Shown here piece by piece: positions 16,736 to 23,942 of a DNA stretch of 29,083 bases. The stretch comes from Caulobacteraceae bacterium (GTDB lineage: Bacteria > Pseudomonadota > Alphaproteobacteria > Caulobacterales > Caulobacteraceae): NCBI GenBank assembly GCA_003136615.1, contig PLFA01000026.1:767-29849 (forward strand). Reading direction: 5' to 3'. The notes under the pieces were generated by a model. The model was not told the DNA's origin. It saw only the letters and a program-made list of their open reading frames with translations, and ran no database searches. The first letter of the stretch is position 1. Each line of letters begins with the position of its first letter. A program made the translations under genes and the position numbers.

Positions 16736-17931
16736 GGCGTCTCCTCGTCGCGCTTGGGCTGATTTGGCTCGCCTTCGTCGCCCCGGCGACGGCCCATACG
16801 CGCAGCGAATCCCATTCGGTCTGGGAAATCAGCGGCGGCCATGTCGATCTGGTCATGACCATCCCTGAGCTTGAGGCGCGTCGGCTGGCGCCATCCGGCG
16901 CCCCGCCCAGCGACGACACGGTGAAGGCCTATCTAATGGCGCGGGTCTATCCGACCGCGGGTGGCAAGCGCTGCGCCCTCGTTCCGCCGGTGGAGACGCT
17001 GTCGGCGACGCCAGGCTTTCGCAAATATGACTTCACCTTTCGCTGCCCGGGCGGCGGCGACATCGCGATCACCTCGGGCGCCTTTTTCGATCTTGTCCCC
17101 AGCCACACCAACTTCGCCCAGATCCAGAACGCCGCCTCGGGGGCGTTCACCGAGCAACTGATCACGCGCGACCGCCAGACGATCGAGGTAACGGGCGGCG
17201 AGAGCGACAGGCTGCAAAGCGCCAGTTTCCTGGACTTCATCGGCATGGGGATCATGCACATCTTCACTGGGGTCGATCATATGTCGTTCCTGCTGGGGCT
17301 GGTGCTGATTTCCCGGCGGCTGAAGGATCTGGTGTTCGTCGTCACCGGCTTCACCATCGGCCATAGCCTGACCCTGGCCCTGGCGGTGACCGGCGTCATC
17401 CGGCCCCATGCGGAATATATCGACGCCCTGGTCGCCCTGACCATCGCCCTGATCGGGGCGGAGAATATCGCCGTCCAGACCGAAAGGCCCCTGGCCGTGG
17501 CCGCCGGCCTTGGAGTCTTCCTGGTCGCCATGGTCGGGCTCAAGTTGCTGGGCCTTGGCGGACTGCCCAGCCTGTTGCTGCTCGGGATCGGGCTCTTCGC
17601 CTGCAACTATCTGATGATCTCTGGCCACATGCGGGACGCGGGCCGGTTGAGGATGGTGATCACCCTGGTGTTCGGTCTGATCCACGGCTTCGGGTTCGCC
17701 GCCGATCTGTTGCAGATGCAGATTCCCACGCTTCGCCTGGCGGAGCTCCTGGTGGGCTTCAACCTCGGCGTCGAGATCGGCCAATTGACCCTGGTCCTGG
17801 CCGTGACCCTCCTGGTCATTGGACTGTCCAGGATGAAATGGACCCTGCCCCGCCCCATCGTGGTGGATGTCGCCGCGGCGTTCCTGGTCGGGCTCGGCGT
17901 CTACTGGTTCGTGAGCCGCAGCTACGCCTAG
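16732..17931 (+). CDS. HupE/UreJ_2-family membrane protein (putative metal transporter) with periplasmic domain
   Basis: A 399-residue protein with three parts: a signal peptide (residues 1-21, ending PATA|HT), an extracytoplasmic beta-rich domain (about 22-160, with Cys residues in KRCALV and FRCPGG), and six or seven membrane helices. The membrane part has the HupE/UreJ marks GIMHIFTGVDHMSFLLGL (His176, Asp182, His183), GFTIGHSLTLALA and GLIHGFGFA, which supply metal-coordinating His and Asp residues. Relatives are implicated in nickel or cobalt movement, although this long subfamily with an N-terminal domain is uncharacterised as far as I know. The TTG at 16732 overlaps the upstream stop (TTGA). 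It is the last gene of its run and ends 13 bases from the converging NlpC/P60 gene. The metal is not predictable. Confidence 0.85.
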   Translation: MRRLLVALGLIWLAFVAPATAHTRSESHSVWEISGGHVDLVMTIPELEARRLAPSGAPPSDDTVKAYLMARVYPTAGGKRCALVPPVETLSATPGFRKYDFTFRCPGGGDIAITSGAFFDLVPSHTNFAQIQNAASGAFTEQLITRDRQTIEVTGGESDRLQSASFLDFIGMGIMHIFTGVDHMSFLLGLVLISRRLKDLVFVVTGFTIGHSLTLALAVTGVIRPHAEYIDALVALTIALIGAENIAVQTERPLAVAAGLGVFLVAMVGLKLLGLGGLPSLLLLGIGLFACNYLMISGHMRDAGRLRMVITLVFGLIHGFGFAADLLQMQIPTLRLAELLVGFNLGVEIGQLTLVLAVTLLVIGLSRMKWTLPRPIVVDVAAAFLVGLGVYWFVSRSYA

Positions 17932-17944
17932 AGCGTGACGCGGC

Positions 17945-18814
17945 TTATAGGCGCCCAGGGGATAGGCGTGGGCGGCGATAGGCGGTGGGATCGCCGCCGC
18001 CCCGGGCGCTGATCCGGGAGAGCGCCTCGGCCAGAGGCTCGATGGCCACGGCCATGTGGTAGGCGTTGGCGTGGATGAGGCGGGCGGCGTCCAGCATCAT
18101 TCCCACATGGCCGCGCCAGAAGACGAGATCGCCGCGTTCCAGCTGGGCGAGATCGGCGGCGACGCCCAGGGCCTGTTGCTGATCGGAATCCCGGGGGCAG
18201 GCGAGGCCGCCGGCCCAAAGCGCTTGCTGAATGAGGCCCGAACAGTCCAGGCCCAGGCTGTCGCGCCCGCCCCAGAGATAGGGTGTTCCCAGGAACATCT
18301 CCGCCGTGGCCGCGGGCTCGGCGAAGGCCTGACCTATGGGGGCTAGGTGGCGCGTGGGAATCCAGCCGGCGCCTTTCGCGTGGGACAGCTCCCCCTTTTC
18401 GTCGGTGATGCGCACCAGGGCGTTCAGGCTGATGGGGCCGAAAGGCGCTGTCTTAATGGAGGGTCCGGCGAAGGCGAAGGTGCGCGGCGCGATCACCCAG
18501 TGGGTCGCGTCGATCATCTCAGGCGAGAGGGCGTCGGCCGGCGTCCATCCCACATAGCCATCCCGCCGGGCCTGGCCCCAGACATAACCGTCGCGCGCGT
18601 CCAGGACGTCGAAAGTCTCGCCAAAGATGAGCTGGCTGACCTGTTCGGCGTCGTCGGCGGGGCCGGCCCGCAGCGACGCCCGGGGCGCGATTACCCGCCG
18701 GGGCGCTGGCGCAACGAACCGCGGGGCGCGAACCACGCCCTCCAGCTCCAGGCTGGCGAGGTCGGACCGGGCCGCGATCAGGCGATGATCCCTGCTCAAG
18801 GCTTCCGTACTCAC
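17945..18814 (-). CDS. NlpC/P60-family (C40) peptidase with SH3-like domains
   Basis: A 289-residue cell-wall peptidase. The N-terminal two thirds carry two SH3b-like regions (ASLRAGPADDAEQVSQLIFG...VWGQARRDGYVGWTPADAL and a second ending GAGWIPTRHL). The catalytic domain opens GTPYLWGGRDSLGLDCSGL with nucleophile Cys191; the His is in WRGHVGMML and the third polar residue in LIHANAYHM. Such enzymes cut gamma-D-Glu-diamino acid bonds in murein peptides. No signal peptide is visible, so it may act on imported muropeptides in the cytoplasm. The GTG at 18814 overlaps the stop of the aminopeptidase gene (GTGA), showing translational coupling; the two could complete peptide recycling together. An open frame runs upstream to 19075 but is shadow sequence within the aminopeptidase gene. 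Confidence 0.88.
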   Translation of the reverse strand: MSTEALSRDHRLIAARSDLASLELEGVVRAPRFVAPAPRRVIAPRASLRAGPADDAEQVSQLIFGETFDVLDARDGYVWGQARRDGYVGWTPADALSPEMIDATHWVIAPRTFAFAGPSIKTAPFGPISLNALVRITDEKGELSHAKGAGWIPTRHLAPIGQAFAEPAATAEMFLGTPYLWGGRDSLGLDCSGLIQQALWAGGLACPRDSDQQQALGVAADLAQLERGDLVFWRGHVGMMLDAARLIHANAYHMAVAIEPLAEALSRISARGGGDPTAYRRPRLSPGRL

Positions 18815-20202
18815 CCTTTTGGGAACCTGGCTTCCAGCATGGCGAAAAGCGCCAGAATCGCCTGCGCCTCCGCGCCGACGGGAAAACCCGGGCGGGCCTT
18901 CGGATTCCAGGCATAGATATCGAAATGGACCCACGGCCCGGGCGGGGCGAAGCGCTTCAGAAACAGGGCGGCGGTGATCGAGCCGGCCTGGGCCCAGCCG
19001 TCCGGATCGTTCTTCAGATCGGCGATGTCGCTGTCCAGGGAGGCCGCGTAGCCGCCCCACAGGGGCATGCGCCAAAGGGGGTCCTCGGTGGCCTTTGACG
19101 CCCGGGCGATCGCGGCGGCGAGGGGCTCGTCGTCGGTATAGAAGGGTATCACCTGCGGTCCGAGGGCGACCCGCGCCGCGCCGGTGAGGGTAGCCAGATC
19201 GAGGGTCAGGGCCGGTTCAAGCTCGGCCGCGCGGGTCAGGGCGTCGGCCAGGATCAGGCGACCTTCCGCGTCGGTGTTGCCCACCTCGATGGAGAGCCCC
19301 TTACGCGAGGCCAGGACATCGCCCGGACGCATGGCGTCGCCGGAAATGGCGTTCTCCACCAGGGGGGCGAGGATATGGAGGCGTACGGGAAGGTCCGCCC
19401 CCATGATCATTTGCCCGAGCGCCAGGGCGTGGGCCGCCCCGCCCATATCCTTCTTCATCAGGCGCATGGAGCCGCCGGGCTTGATATCGAGGCCGCCGGT
19501 GTCGAAGGCGACCCCCTTGCCCACCACCACCAGCACGGGATGGGCGGGATCGCCCCAGCTGATCTCCACCATGCGCGGGCCTCGCGCCGGATGGGCGGCC
19601 CGGCCCACGGCGTGGACGGCGGGATAACCGGCGGAGATGAGATCATGTCCTTCGACGACGACGATCTCGGCCCCATGCGCCGCGGCGAGATCGCGCGCGA
19701 TGGCCTCCATCTCCGCCGGTCCCATGTCATTGGCGGGCGTATTGACCATGTCCTTGGCCAGGGCGCAGGCGGCGGCCAGGAGGCTGACTCTGTCGAGATC
19801 CGCCCGCGCGGGCGCGATCAGCCGCGCGGGGGCCCCGGGCTTGTCCTGGCGATAACGCCCGAAGCGATAGGCGCCCAAGGCCCAGGCGAGCGCCACCAGG
19901 AGGGGGTCGGCGGTGAGCGCGCCCTGGATGCGGTAATCCCCCGCGGGCAGCCGGGAGGAGAGGCCGCGCCAAGGTTTCGACGAGGCGCCGTCGTCGCCAA
20001 GACCGAACAGCACTTCCGCGACCGCCCCCGCGGCGTCGGGAATCAGCACGATCTCCCCCGCCTTGCCCGTGAATTTCCCGAGGGTCGCAGCCGCGCGGCT
20101 CTCGGGCGGGAGGCGCTCCGCCAGGTCGGCCCAGTCCGCGGACGTCACGGGGCGGATCGGGATACCGAGGTCCGCGCCGGCGGGAATAACGACGTCGGAC
20201 AT
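18811..20202 (-). CDS. M17 leucyl aminopeptidase family protein
   Basis: A 463-residue member of the PepA/leucine aminopeptidase family, which removes N-terminal residues from peptides using two metal ions. The catalytic domain has VVGKGVAFDTGGLDIKP (metal Lys and Asp, catalytic Lys region), MKKDMGGAAHAL and the family signature NTDAEGRL at about 309-316 (metal Asp and Glu, catalytic Arg). LDLATLTGAARVALG and the final WVHFDIYAWN also fit. The N-terminal domain is divergent. The ATG at 20202 is the conservative start; the only strong ribosome site, AGGAG, lies 12 bases before it but six bases before an in-frame GTG at 20208, which may be the real start. It is coupled to the NlpC/P60 gene and divergent from nrdA. 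Confidence 0.92.
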   Translation of the reverse strand: MSDVVIPAGADLGIPIRPVTSADWADLAERLPPESRAAATLGKFTGKAGEIVLIPDAAGAVAEVLFGLGDDGASSKPWRGLSSRLPAGDYRIQGALTADPLLVALAWALGAYRFGRYRQDKPGAPARLIAPARADLDRVSLLAAACALAKDMVNTPANDMGPAEMEAIARDLAAAHGAEIVVVEGHDLISAGYPAVHAVGRAAHPARGPRMVEISWGDPAHPVLVVVGKGVAFDTGGLDIKPGGSMRLMKKDMGGAAHALALGQMIMGADLPVRLHILAPLVENAISGDAMRPGDVLASRKGLSIEVGNTDAEGRLILADALTRAAELEPALTLDLATLTGAARVALGPQVIPFYTDDEPLAAAIARASKATEDPLWRMPLWGGYAASLDSDIADLKNDPDGWAQAGSITAALFLKRFAPPGPWVHFDIYAWNPKARPGFPVGAEAQAILALFAMLEARFPKG

Positions 20203-20293
20203 CACCACGCAACGCTCCTGAAGGGACACTTGAGGGCGGGTCTTCTACCACCAGAGCCCCGCCCCGCACATGATCCGCCTACGCCAGACCTTG

Positions 20294-20309
20294 TTAAGCT
20301 TTTCTTAGC
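20294..20309. promoter_or_regulatory. CtrA-like binding site upstream of nrdA
   Basis: TTAA (20294-20297), seven bases, then TTAGC (20305-20309) differs at one base from the CtrA full site TTAA-N7-TTAAC of Caulobacter-type bacteria. It lies in the most AT-rich part of the window, between the divergent aminopeptidase and nrdA genes. CtrA control of a deoxynucleotide-synthesis gene would fit cell-cycle regulation, but a single degenerate site is weak evidence. Confidence 0.35.
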
Positions 20310-20363
20310 GAAAAATACCTGGGCGGGAGCGTCCGAACCGGTTGACGCTGCGAGTCCCTTGTG

Positions 20364-20410
20364 TCCCCATATGTGGGGTGCGCCGCTGCTTCGGGCACTA
20401 GATTTAGATG
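20364..20410 (+). promoter_or_regulatory. Pair of NrdR boxes controlling nrdA
   Basis: Box 1 at 20364-20379 reads TCCCCATATGTGGGGT, a near-perfect palindrome with the central ATAT-T-G-G core of NrdR boxes. Box 2 at 20395-20410 reads GCACTAGATTTAGATG and fits the CAC-T-A-AT-T-AG core. Their starts are 31 bases apart, about three helical turns, the usual geometry for NrdR sites. NrdR is the ATP/dATP-sensing repressor of ribonucleotide reductase genes, and the next gene is nrdA. Box 2 overlaps the first possible nrdA ATG (20408), which argues for the later start at 20456. Confidence 0.75.
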
Positions 20411-20455
20411 GCGATGGAGCATTCCCTTTATCGCCGCGCATCCGTGGGGACTGGT

Positions 20456-22324
20456 ATGAATTCAGGTCAGGCGATCAAGACCTCTCTTCCCGCGCCGCGC
20501 CGCGTGGAGCCCCGGAAGTCCGAGCGTCCGAACCTGCATCTGGTGCGCAAGGTGGAGATCGACCGGTCCCGGGACGCCCTGCTCACCGATTTCGGGCGCA
20601 CGACCCTGGAGGACCGGTATCTGCTGGCGGGCGAATCCTATCAAGACATGTTCGCCCGCGTTGCCACGGCCTTCGCCGATGATTCCGACCATGCCCAGCG
20701 CATCTATGACTACATTTCACAACTCTGGTTCATGCCCTCGACCCCCGTCCTCTCCAATGGTGGGGCCAGCCGGGGCCTGCCGATCTCCTGCTTTCTGAAC
20801 GCCGTGGGCGATTCGCTGGAAAGTATCGTCAGCACCTGGAATCAGAATGTCTGGCTCGCCGCCAATGGCGGGGGCATCGGCACCTATTGGGGCGGCGTGC
20901 GCTCCATCGGCGAGAAGGTGAAGGGCTCGGGGCAAACGAGCGGCATCATCCCGTTCATCCGGGTCATGGACAGCCTCACCCTCGCCATCAGCCAGGGGTC
21001 CCTGCGCCGAGGTTCGGCGGCGGTCTATGTGGACATCCACCATCCGGAGATCGAGGAATTCCTCGAAATCCGCAAACCTTCGGGCGACTTCAACCGCAAG
21101 TCCCTCAATCTGCATCACGGCATATCCATCACCGATGAGTTCATGGAGGCTGTGCGCGACGGGGACGCTTTCGCGCTTCGCTCTCCCAAGACCGGCGAGG
21201 CCGTGCGCATGGTGGACGCCCGCTCCCTCTGGCAGAAGGTGCTGGAGCTGCGGCTTCAGACGGGTGAACCTTATCTGATCTTTTCTGACGCGGTGAACAG
21301 GGCGATGCCCCAGCATCAGAAGGATCTGGGCCTCAAGGTTCGCCAGTCAAACCTCTGCTCGGAGATCATGCTGCATTCCGGCCCCGACCATCATGGGGTG
21401 GAGCGCACGGCGGTCTGCTGCCTCTCCTCGGTCAATGCCGAAATGTTCATGGAGTGGCGGGATCATCCCACGTTCATCGAGGACATCATGCGCTTCCTCG
21501 ACAATGTGCTGCAGGATTTCATCGACCGCGCCCCGCCGGAGATGGAGGCGGCCACCTATGCCGCCATGCGCGAGCGCTCGGTGGGCCTGGGACTCATGGG
21601 CTTCCATAGTTTCCTGCAAGGTCAGGGCGTGCCCTTCGAAAGCGCGCTGGCCAAATCCTGGAACATGCGCATCTTCAAGCACCTGCGCCGGGCCAGCGAC
21701 GCCGCCAGCGTGGTCTTGGCCGAAGAGCGCGGCGCCTGCCCCGACGCCGCCGAGCGCGGGGTGATGGAGCGGTTCTCCCACAAGCTCGCCATCGCGCCGA
21801 CCGCTTCGATCTCGATCATCTGCGGGGGAACGAGCGCCGGCATCGAGCCGATCCCGGCCAATGTCTATACCCACAAGACCCTCTCGGGCTCCTTCGCCGT
21901 GCGCAATCCCTATCTCGAGAAGGTGCTGGCGGAGAAAGGTCAGGACACGCCCCGGGTCTGGGCGTCGATCCTGGAGAATGAGGGCTCGGTGCAGCACCTG
22001 GATTTCCTGAGCGATCTGGAAAAGGACATCTTCAAGACCGCCTTTGAGATCGATCAGCGCTGGATCATCGACTTGGCCGCCGACCGCACGCCCGATGTCT
22101 GCCAGTCCCAATCCGTCAATGTCTTCCTGCCCGGCGACGTGGATAAGTGGGATCTGCACATGCTGCATTTCCAGGCCTGGGAGCGGGGCATGAAGAGCCT
22201 CTATTATCTGCGCTCCAAGTCCGTGCAGCGGGCCGCCTTCGCCGGCGCCGACATGGCCACCGAGACCGCCGGCAAGGCGATGGAGGCCCGGACCGACTAC
22301 GAGGAGTGCCTCGCCTGCCAGTGA
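20456..22324 (+). CDS. nrdA: Class I ribonucleoside-diphosphate reductase, large (alpha) subunit
   Basis: A 622-residue NrdA, which reduces ribonucleoside diphosphates to deoxy forms for DNA synthesis. Active-site parts are all present: Cys112 (LPISCFLN) and Cys321/Cys322 (TAVCCLSSVN) for the redox pair, Asn299-Cys301-Glu303 (NLCSE) with the thiyl-forming Cys301, the radical-transfer Tyr pair 583/584 in SLYYLRSKS, and the mobile C-terminal Cys618/Cys621 (CLACQ). No ATP-cone domain is seen at the short N-terminus, so it lacks the usual dATP activity switch. The ATG at 20456, with GGGGA five bases before it, is chosen over the ATG at 20408, which lies inside an NrdR box. The nrdB subunit gene is not in this window. 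Confidence 0.95.
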   Translation: MNSGQAIKTSLPAPRRVEPRKSERPNLHLVRKVEIDRSRDALLTDFGRTTLEDRYLLAGESYQDMFARVATAFADDSDHAQRIYDYISQLWFMPSTPVLSNGGASRGLPISCFLNAVGDSLESIVSTWNQNVWLAANGGGIGTYWGGVRSIGEKVKGSGQTSGIIPFIRVMDSLTLAISQGSLRRGSAAVYVDIHHPEIEEFLEIRKPSGDFNRKSLNLHHGISITDEFMEAVRDGDAFALRSPKTGEAVRMVDARSLWQKVLELRLQTGEPYLIFSDAVNRAMPQHQKDLGLKVRQSNLCSEIMLHSGPDHHGVERTAVCCLSSVNAEMFMEWRDHPTFIEDIMRFLDNVLQDFIDRAPPEMEAATYAAMRERSVGLGLMGFHSFLQGQGVPFESALAKSWNMRIFKHLRRASDAASVVLAEERGACPDAAERGVMERFSHKLAIAPTASISIICGGTSAGIEPIPANVYTHKTLSGSFAVRNPYLEKVLAEKGQDTPRVWASILENEGSVQHLDFLSDLEKDIFKTAFEIDQRWIIDLAADRTPDVCQSQSVNVFLPGDVDKWDLHMLHFQAWERGMKSLYYLRSKSVQRAAFAGADMATETAGKAMEARTDYEECLACQ

Positions 22325-22339
22325 TAGGGCGCGGCCCTA
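22325..22339 (+). terminator. Possible terminator hairpin after nrdA
   Basis: Immediately after the nrdA stop codon, TAGGGC (22325-22330) and GCCCTA (22334-22339) form a perfect 6-bp stem with loop GCG. No T-run follows, so termination would depend on Rho or on the repeat element downstream. Confidence 0.35.
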
Positions 22340-22396
22340 CGCCACACGCCAGTGCGACGCGTTCGGCTAAACATCCGAAGATCGCGGTTTTGTAAT

Positions 22397-22528
22397 CGTC
22401 ACCCCGGACGGCCCGTAGGGACGATCCGGGGCCCAGGGGACTGGATGCTGCGTTGCGGTTAGCCCTCTTTGAGATCACGCCCAGTCACCTGGGCCCCGCA
22501 TCTTCGCTACGCCACGTGCGGGGTGACG
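22397..22528. repeat. Dispersed palindromic intergenic repeat, copy 2
   Basis: This 132-bp element has perfect 10-base inverted ends: CGTCACCCCG (22397-22406) and CGGGGTGACG (22519-22528). Internally GGGGCCCAGGGGACTG (22428-22443) pairs with CAGTCACCTGGGCCCC (22482-22497) with one mismatch. The text around GACTGGATG and the nested-hairpin plan match copy 1 at 4462-4582, although the two have diverged considerably. It fills most of the gap 22340-22533 between nrdA and the next gene. Confidence 0.7.
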
Positions 22529-22533
22529 TTAAT

Positions 22534-22542
22534 AGGGAGGAG
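22534..22542 (+). promoter_or_regulatory. Strong but displaced ribosome binding site
   Basis: AGGGAGGAG is the best Shine-Dalgarno match nearby but lies 28 bases before the ATG at 22571. An in-frame CTG at 22550 is about eight bases after it and could be the real, unusual start codon (adding seven residues, SSSFPP-rich). Confidence 0.4.
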
Positions 22543-22570
22543 CTTTAACCTGAGCTCATCATTCCCACCC

Positions 22571-22912
22571 ATGCCAGACGCCGACTTTCACCTCTATGAT
22601 TTGCGCGTCGAGGTCGTCCATGATGGCCTCACCCCGATCTATTGCGGGGCGAAGGCGGGGGATTATTTCGAGCTGAGGGGGGAGATGCTCCACCTGCCCG
22701 AGGGCCAGGGCTTTTCCATCTATTCCTTGGCCGCGGTCCTGCCGCTTCTGGCCGCGAAGCAGAGGCCGACCGACCCCCTGGATTGGATGACCAGCGACGC
22801 GGAGGTCGCCTGCCCCGACCCCAACTGCAAGACGCGCTTTCGCATCACCCGCGAGGGCCTGCGCGCCTTTCGGCGATCGGACACGACAGCCACGCCGCCG
22901 CCTGAAGCTTAA
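22571..22912 (+). CDS. TIGR04076-family protein
   Basis: A 113-residue protein of the small TIGR04076 family, whose function is unknown to me. The family plan is visible: a strand LYDLRVEVV, a Cys plus GD turn in IYCGAKAGDYFELRG, the LPEGQGFSIYSLAAVLPLLAAKQ helix, and a final VACPDPNCKTRFRITREG with a CPDPNC cysteine pair. One Cys usual after the LPEG segment in relatives appears to be absent. It precedes the aldo/keto reductase gene by only four bases, so they are co-transcribed. The ATG at 22571 is a conservative start; an in-frame CTG at 22550 is better placed relative to the AGGGAGGAG sequence. Confidence 0.72.
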   Translation: MPDADFHLYDLRVEVVHDGLTPIYCGAKAGDYFELRGEMLHLPEGQGFSIYSLAAVLPLLAAKQRPTDPLDWMTSDAEVACPDPNCKTRFRITREGLRAFRRSDTTATPPPEA

Positions 22913-22916
22913 GATC

Positions 22917-23942
22917 GTGATCCCCAGGGTCCAGCTCACCCCCGACTATTCGATCTCCCGCGTCATCAAGGGCGGATGGCACCTGGCCGGCGGTCATGGC
23001 GAGATCAATCCGGATGAGGCCATCGCCGACATGGCGCGCTTCGTGGAGGCGGGGATCACCACCTTCGATTGCGCCGATATCTATGCTGGCGTGGAAGAGC
23101 TGATCGGGGCCTTCCGCCGGGCCTACCCCTCCCTGGCGCGGCAGATTCAGATCCACACCAAATATGTGCCCGACCTCTCCGCCCTCCGGAGCCTGACGCC
23201 CGAGGACGTGGCGCGGGGCATTGATCGCTCGCTGCGGCGCCTCGGCGTGGAACGGCTCGACGTGGTGCAGTTTCACTGGTGGGACTATGCCGCCCCCCAC
23301 TATGTGGAGACCGCCCTGGCGCTGGACCGCCTCCGCGCCGCGGGCAAGATCGGCCATGTGAGCCTGACCAATTTCGACGCGCCGCGCCTGACCGAAATCC
23401 TCGCCGCCGGCGTGTGCGTTCTCAGCCATCAGGTTCAGTATTCCCTGATCGATGACCGGCCCGCCGGGGCGATGGCGAGGCTCTGCGCGGAGAATAGCGT
23501 CAGCCTCCTCAGTTACGGCGCTCTGGCGGGGGGCTTTTTCTCCGGCCGATGGCTGGGCGCCTCCGAGCCCACGGACCTCACCAACCGCTCGCTGATCAAG
23601 TACAAGCTGATCATCGACGATTTCGGCGGCTGGGACCTTTTCCAGGAGCTTCTGCGCACCCTAGACCTGATCGCCCGCAAGCATGGCGCCACCATCGCCC
23701 AGATCGCCGCGCGGCTCGTTCTCGACAAGCCCGCCGTCGCTGCGGTGATCATTGGCGCGACCAGTACGGCGCATCTTGAGGAACACGTGGGCATTTTCGC
23801 GCTTGACCTGTCCCTTAAGGATCGCGCGGGGATCGACCAGGTTCTCAGCCAGCGCCGAGGGCCTGAAGGCGACGTCTATGACCTGGAGCGCGACCGACAT
23901 GGGCGACACGGGGCGATCATGAAATATGAGCTGAATGCTTGA
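22917..23942 (+). CDS. Aldo/keto reductase
   Basis: A 341-residue NAD(P)H-dependent oxidoreductase of the (beta/alpha)8 AKR fold. The catalytic tetrad is visible: Asp51 and Tyr56 in FDCADIY, Lys82 in IHTKY and His120 in VQFHWWD. The cofactor end has LLSYGALAGGFFSGRW and the phosphate-side AAVIIGATSTAHLEEHV. Length fits AKRs with a D-threo-aldose dehydrogenase or pyridoxal-reductase-like arrangement, but the substrate is not known. The GTG at 22917 comes four bases after the TIGR04076 stop; the ribosome site is weak, so translation probably depends on coupling. Its 3' end overlaps the MFS gene by eight bases. Confidence 0.9.
   Translation: MIPRVQLTPDYSISRVIKGGWHLAGGHGEINPDEAIADMARFVEAGITTFDCADIYAGVEELIGAFRRAYPSLARQIQIHTKYVPDLSALRSLTPEDVARGIDRSLRRLGVERLDVVQFHWWDYAAPHYVETALALDRLRAAGKIGHVSLTNFDAPRLTEILAAGVCVLSHQVQYSLIDDRPAGAMARLCAENSVSLLSYGALAGGFFSGRWLGASEPTDLTNRSLIKYKLIIDDFGGWDLFQELLRTLDLIARKHGATIAQIAARLVLDKPAVAAVIIGATSTAHLEEHVGIFALDLSLKDRAGIDQVLSQRRGPEGDVYDLERDRHGRHGAIMKYELNA

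Noticed and set aside
19375..20682. Plus-strand open frame of 435 codons opposite the M17 gene, running into the nrdA leader
   Set aside because: Low-complexity translation; it also crosses the NrdR boxes and the AT-rich promoter region.
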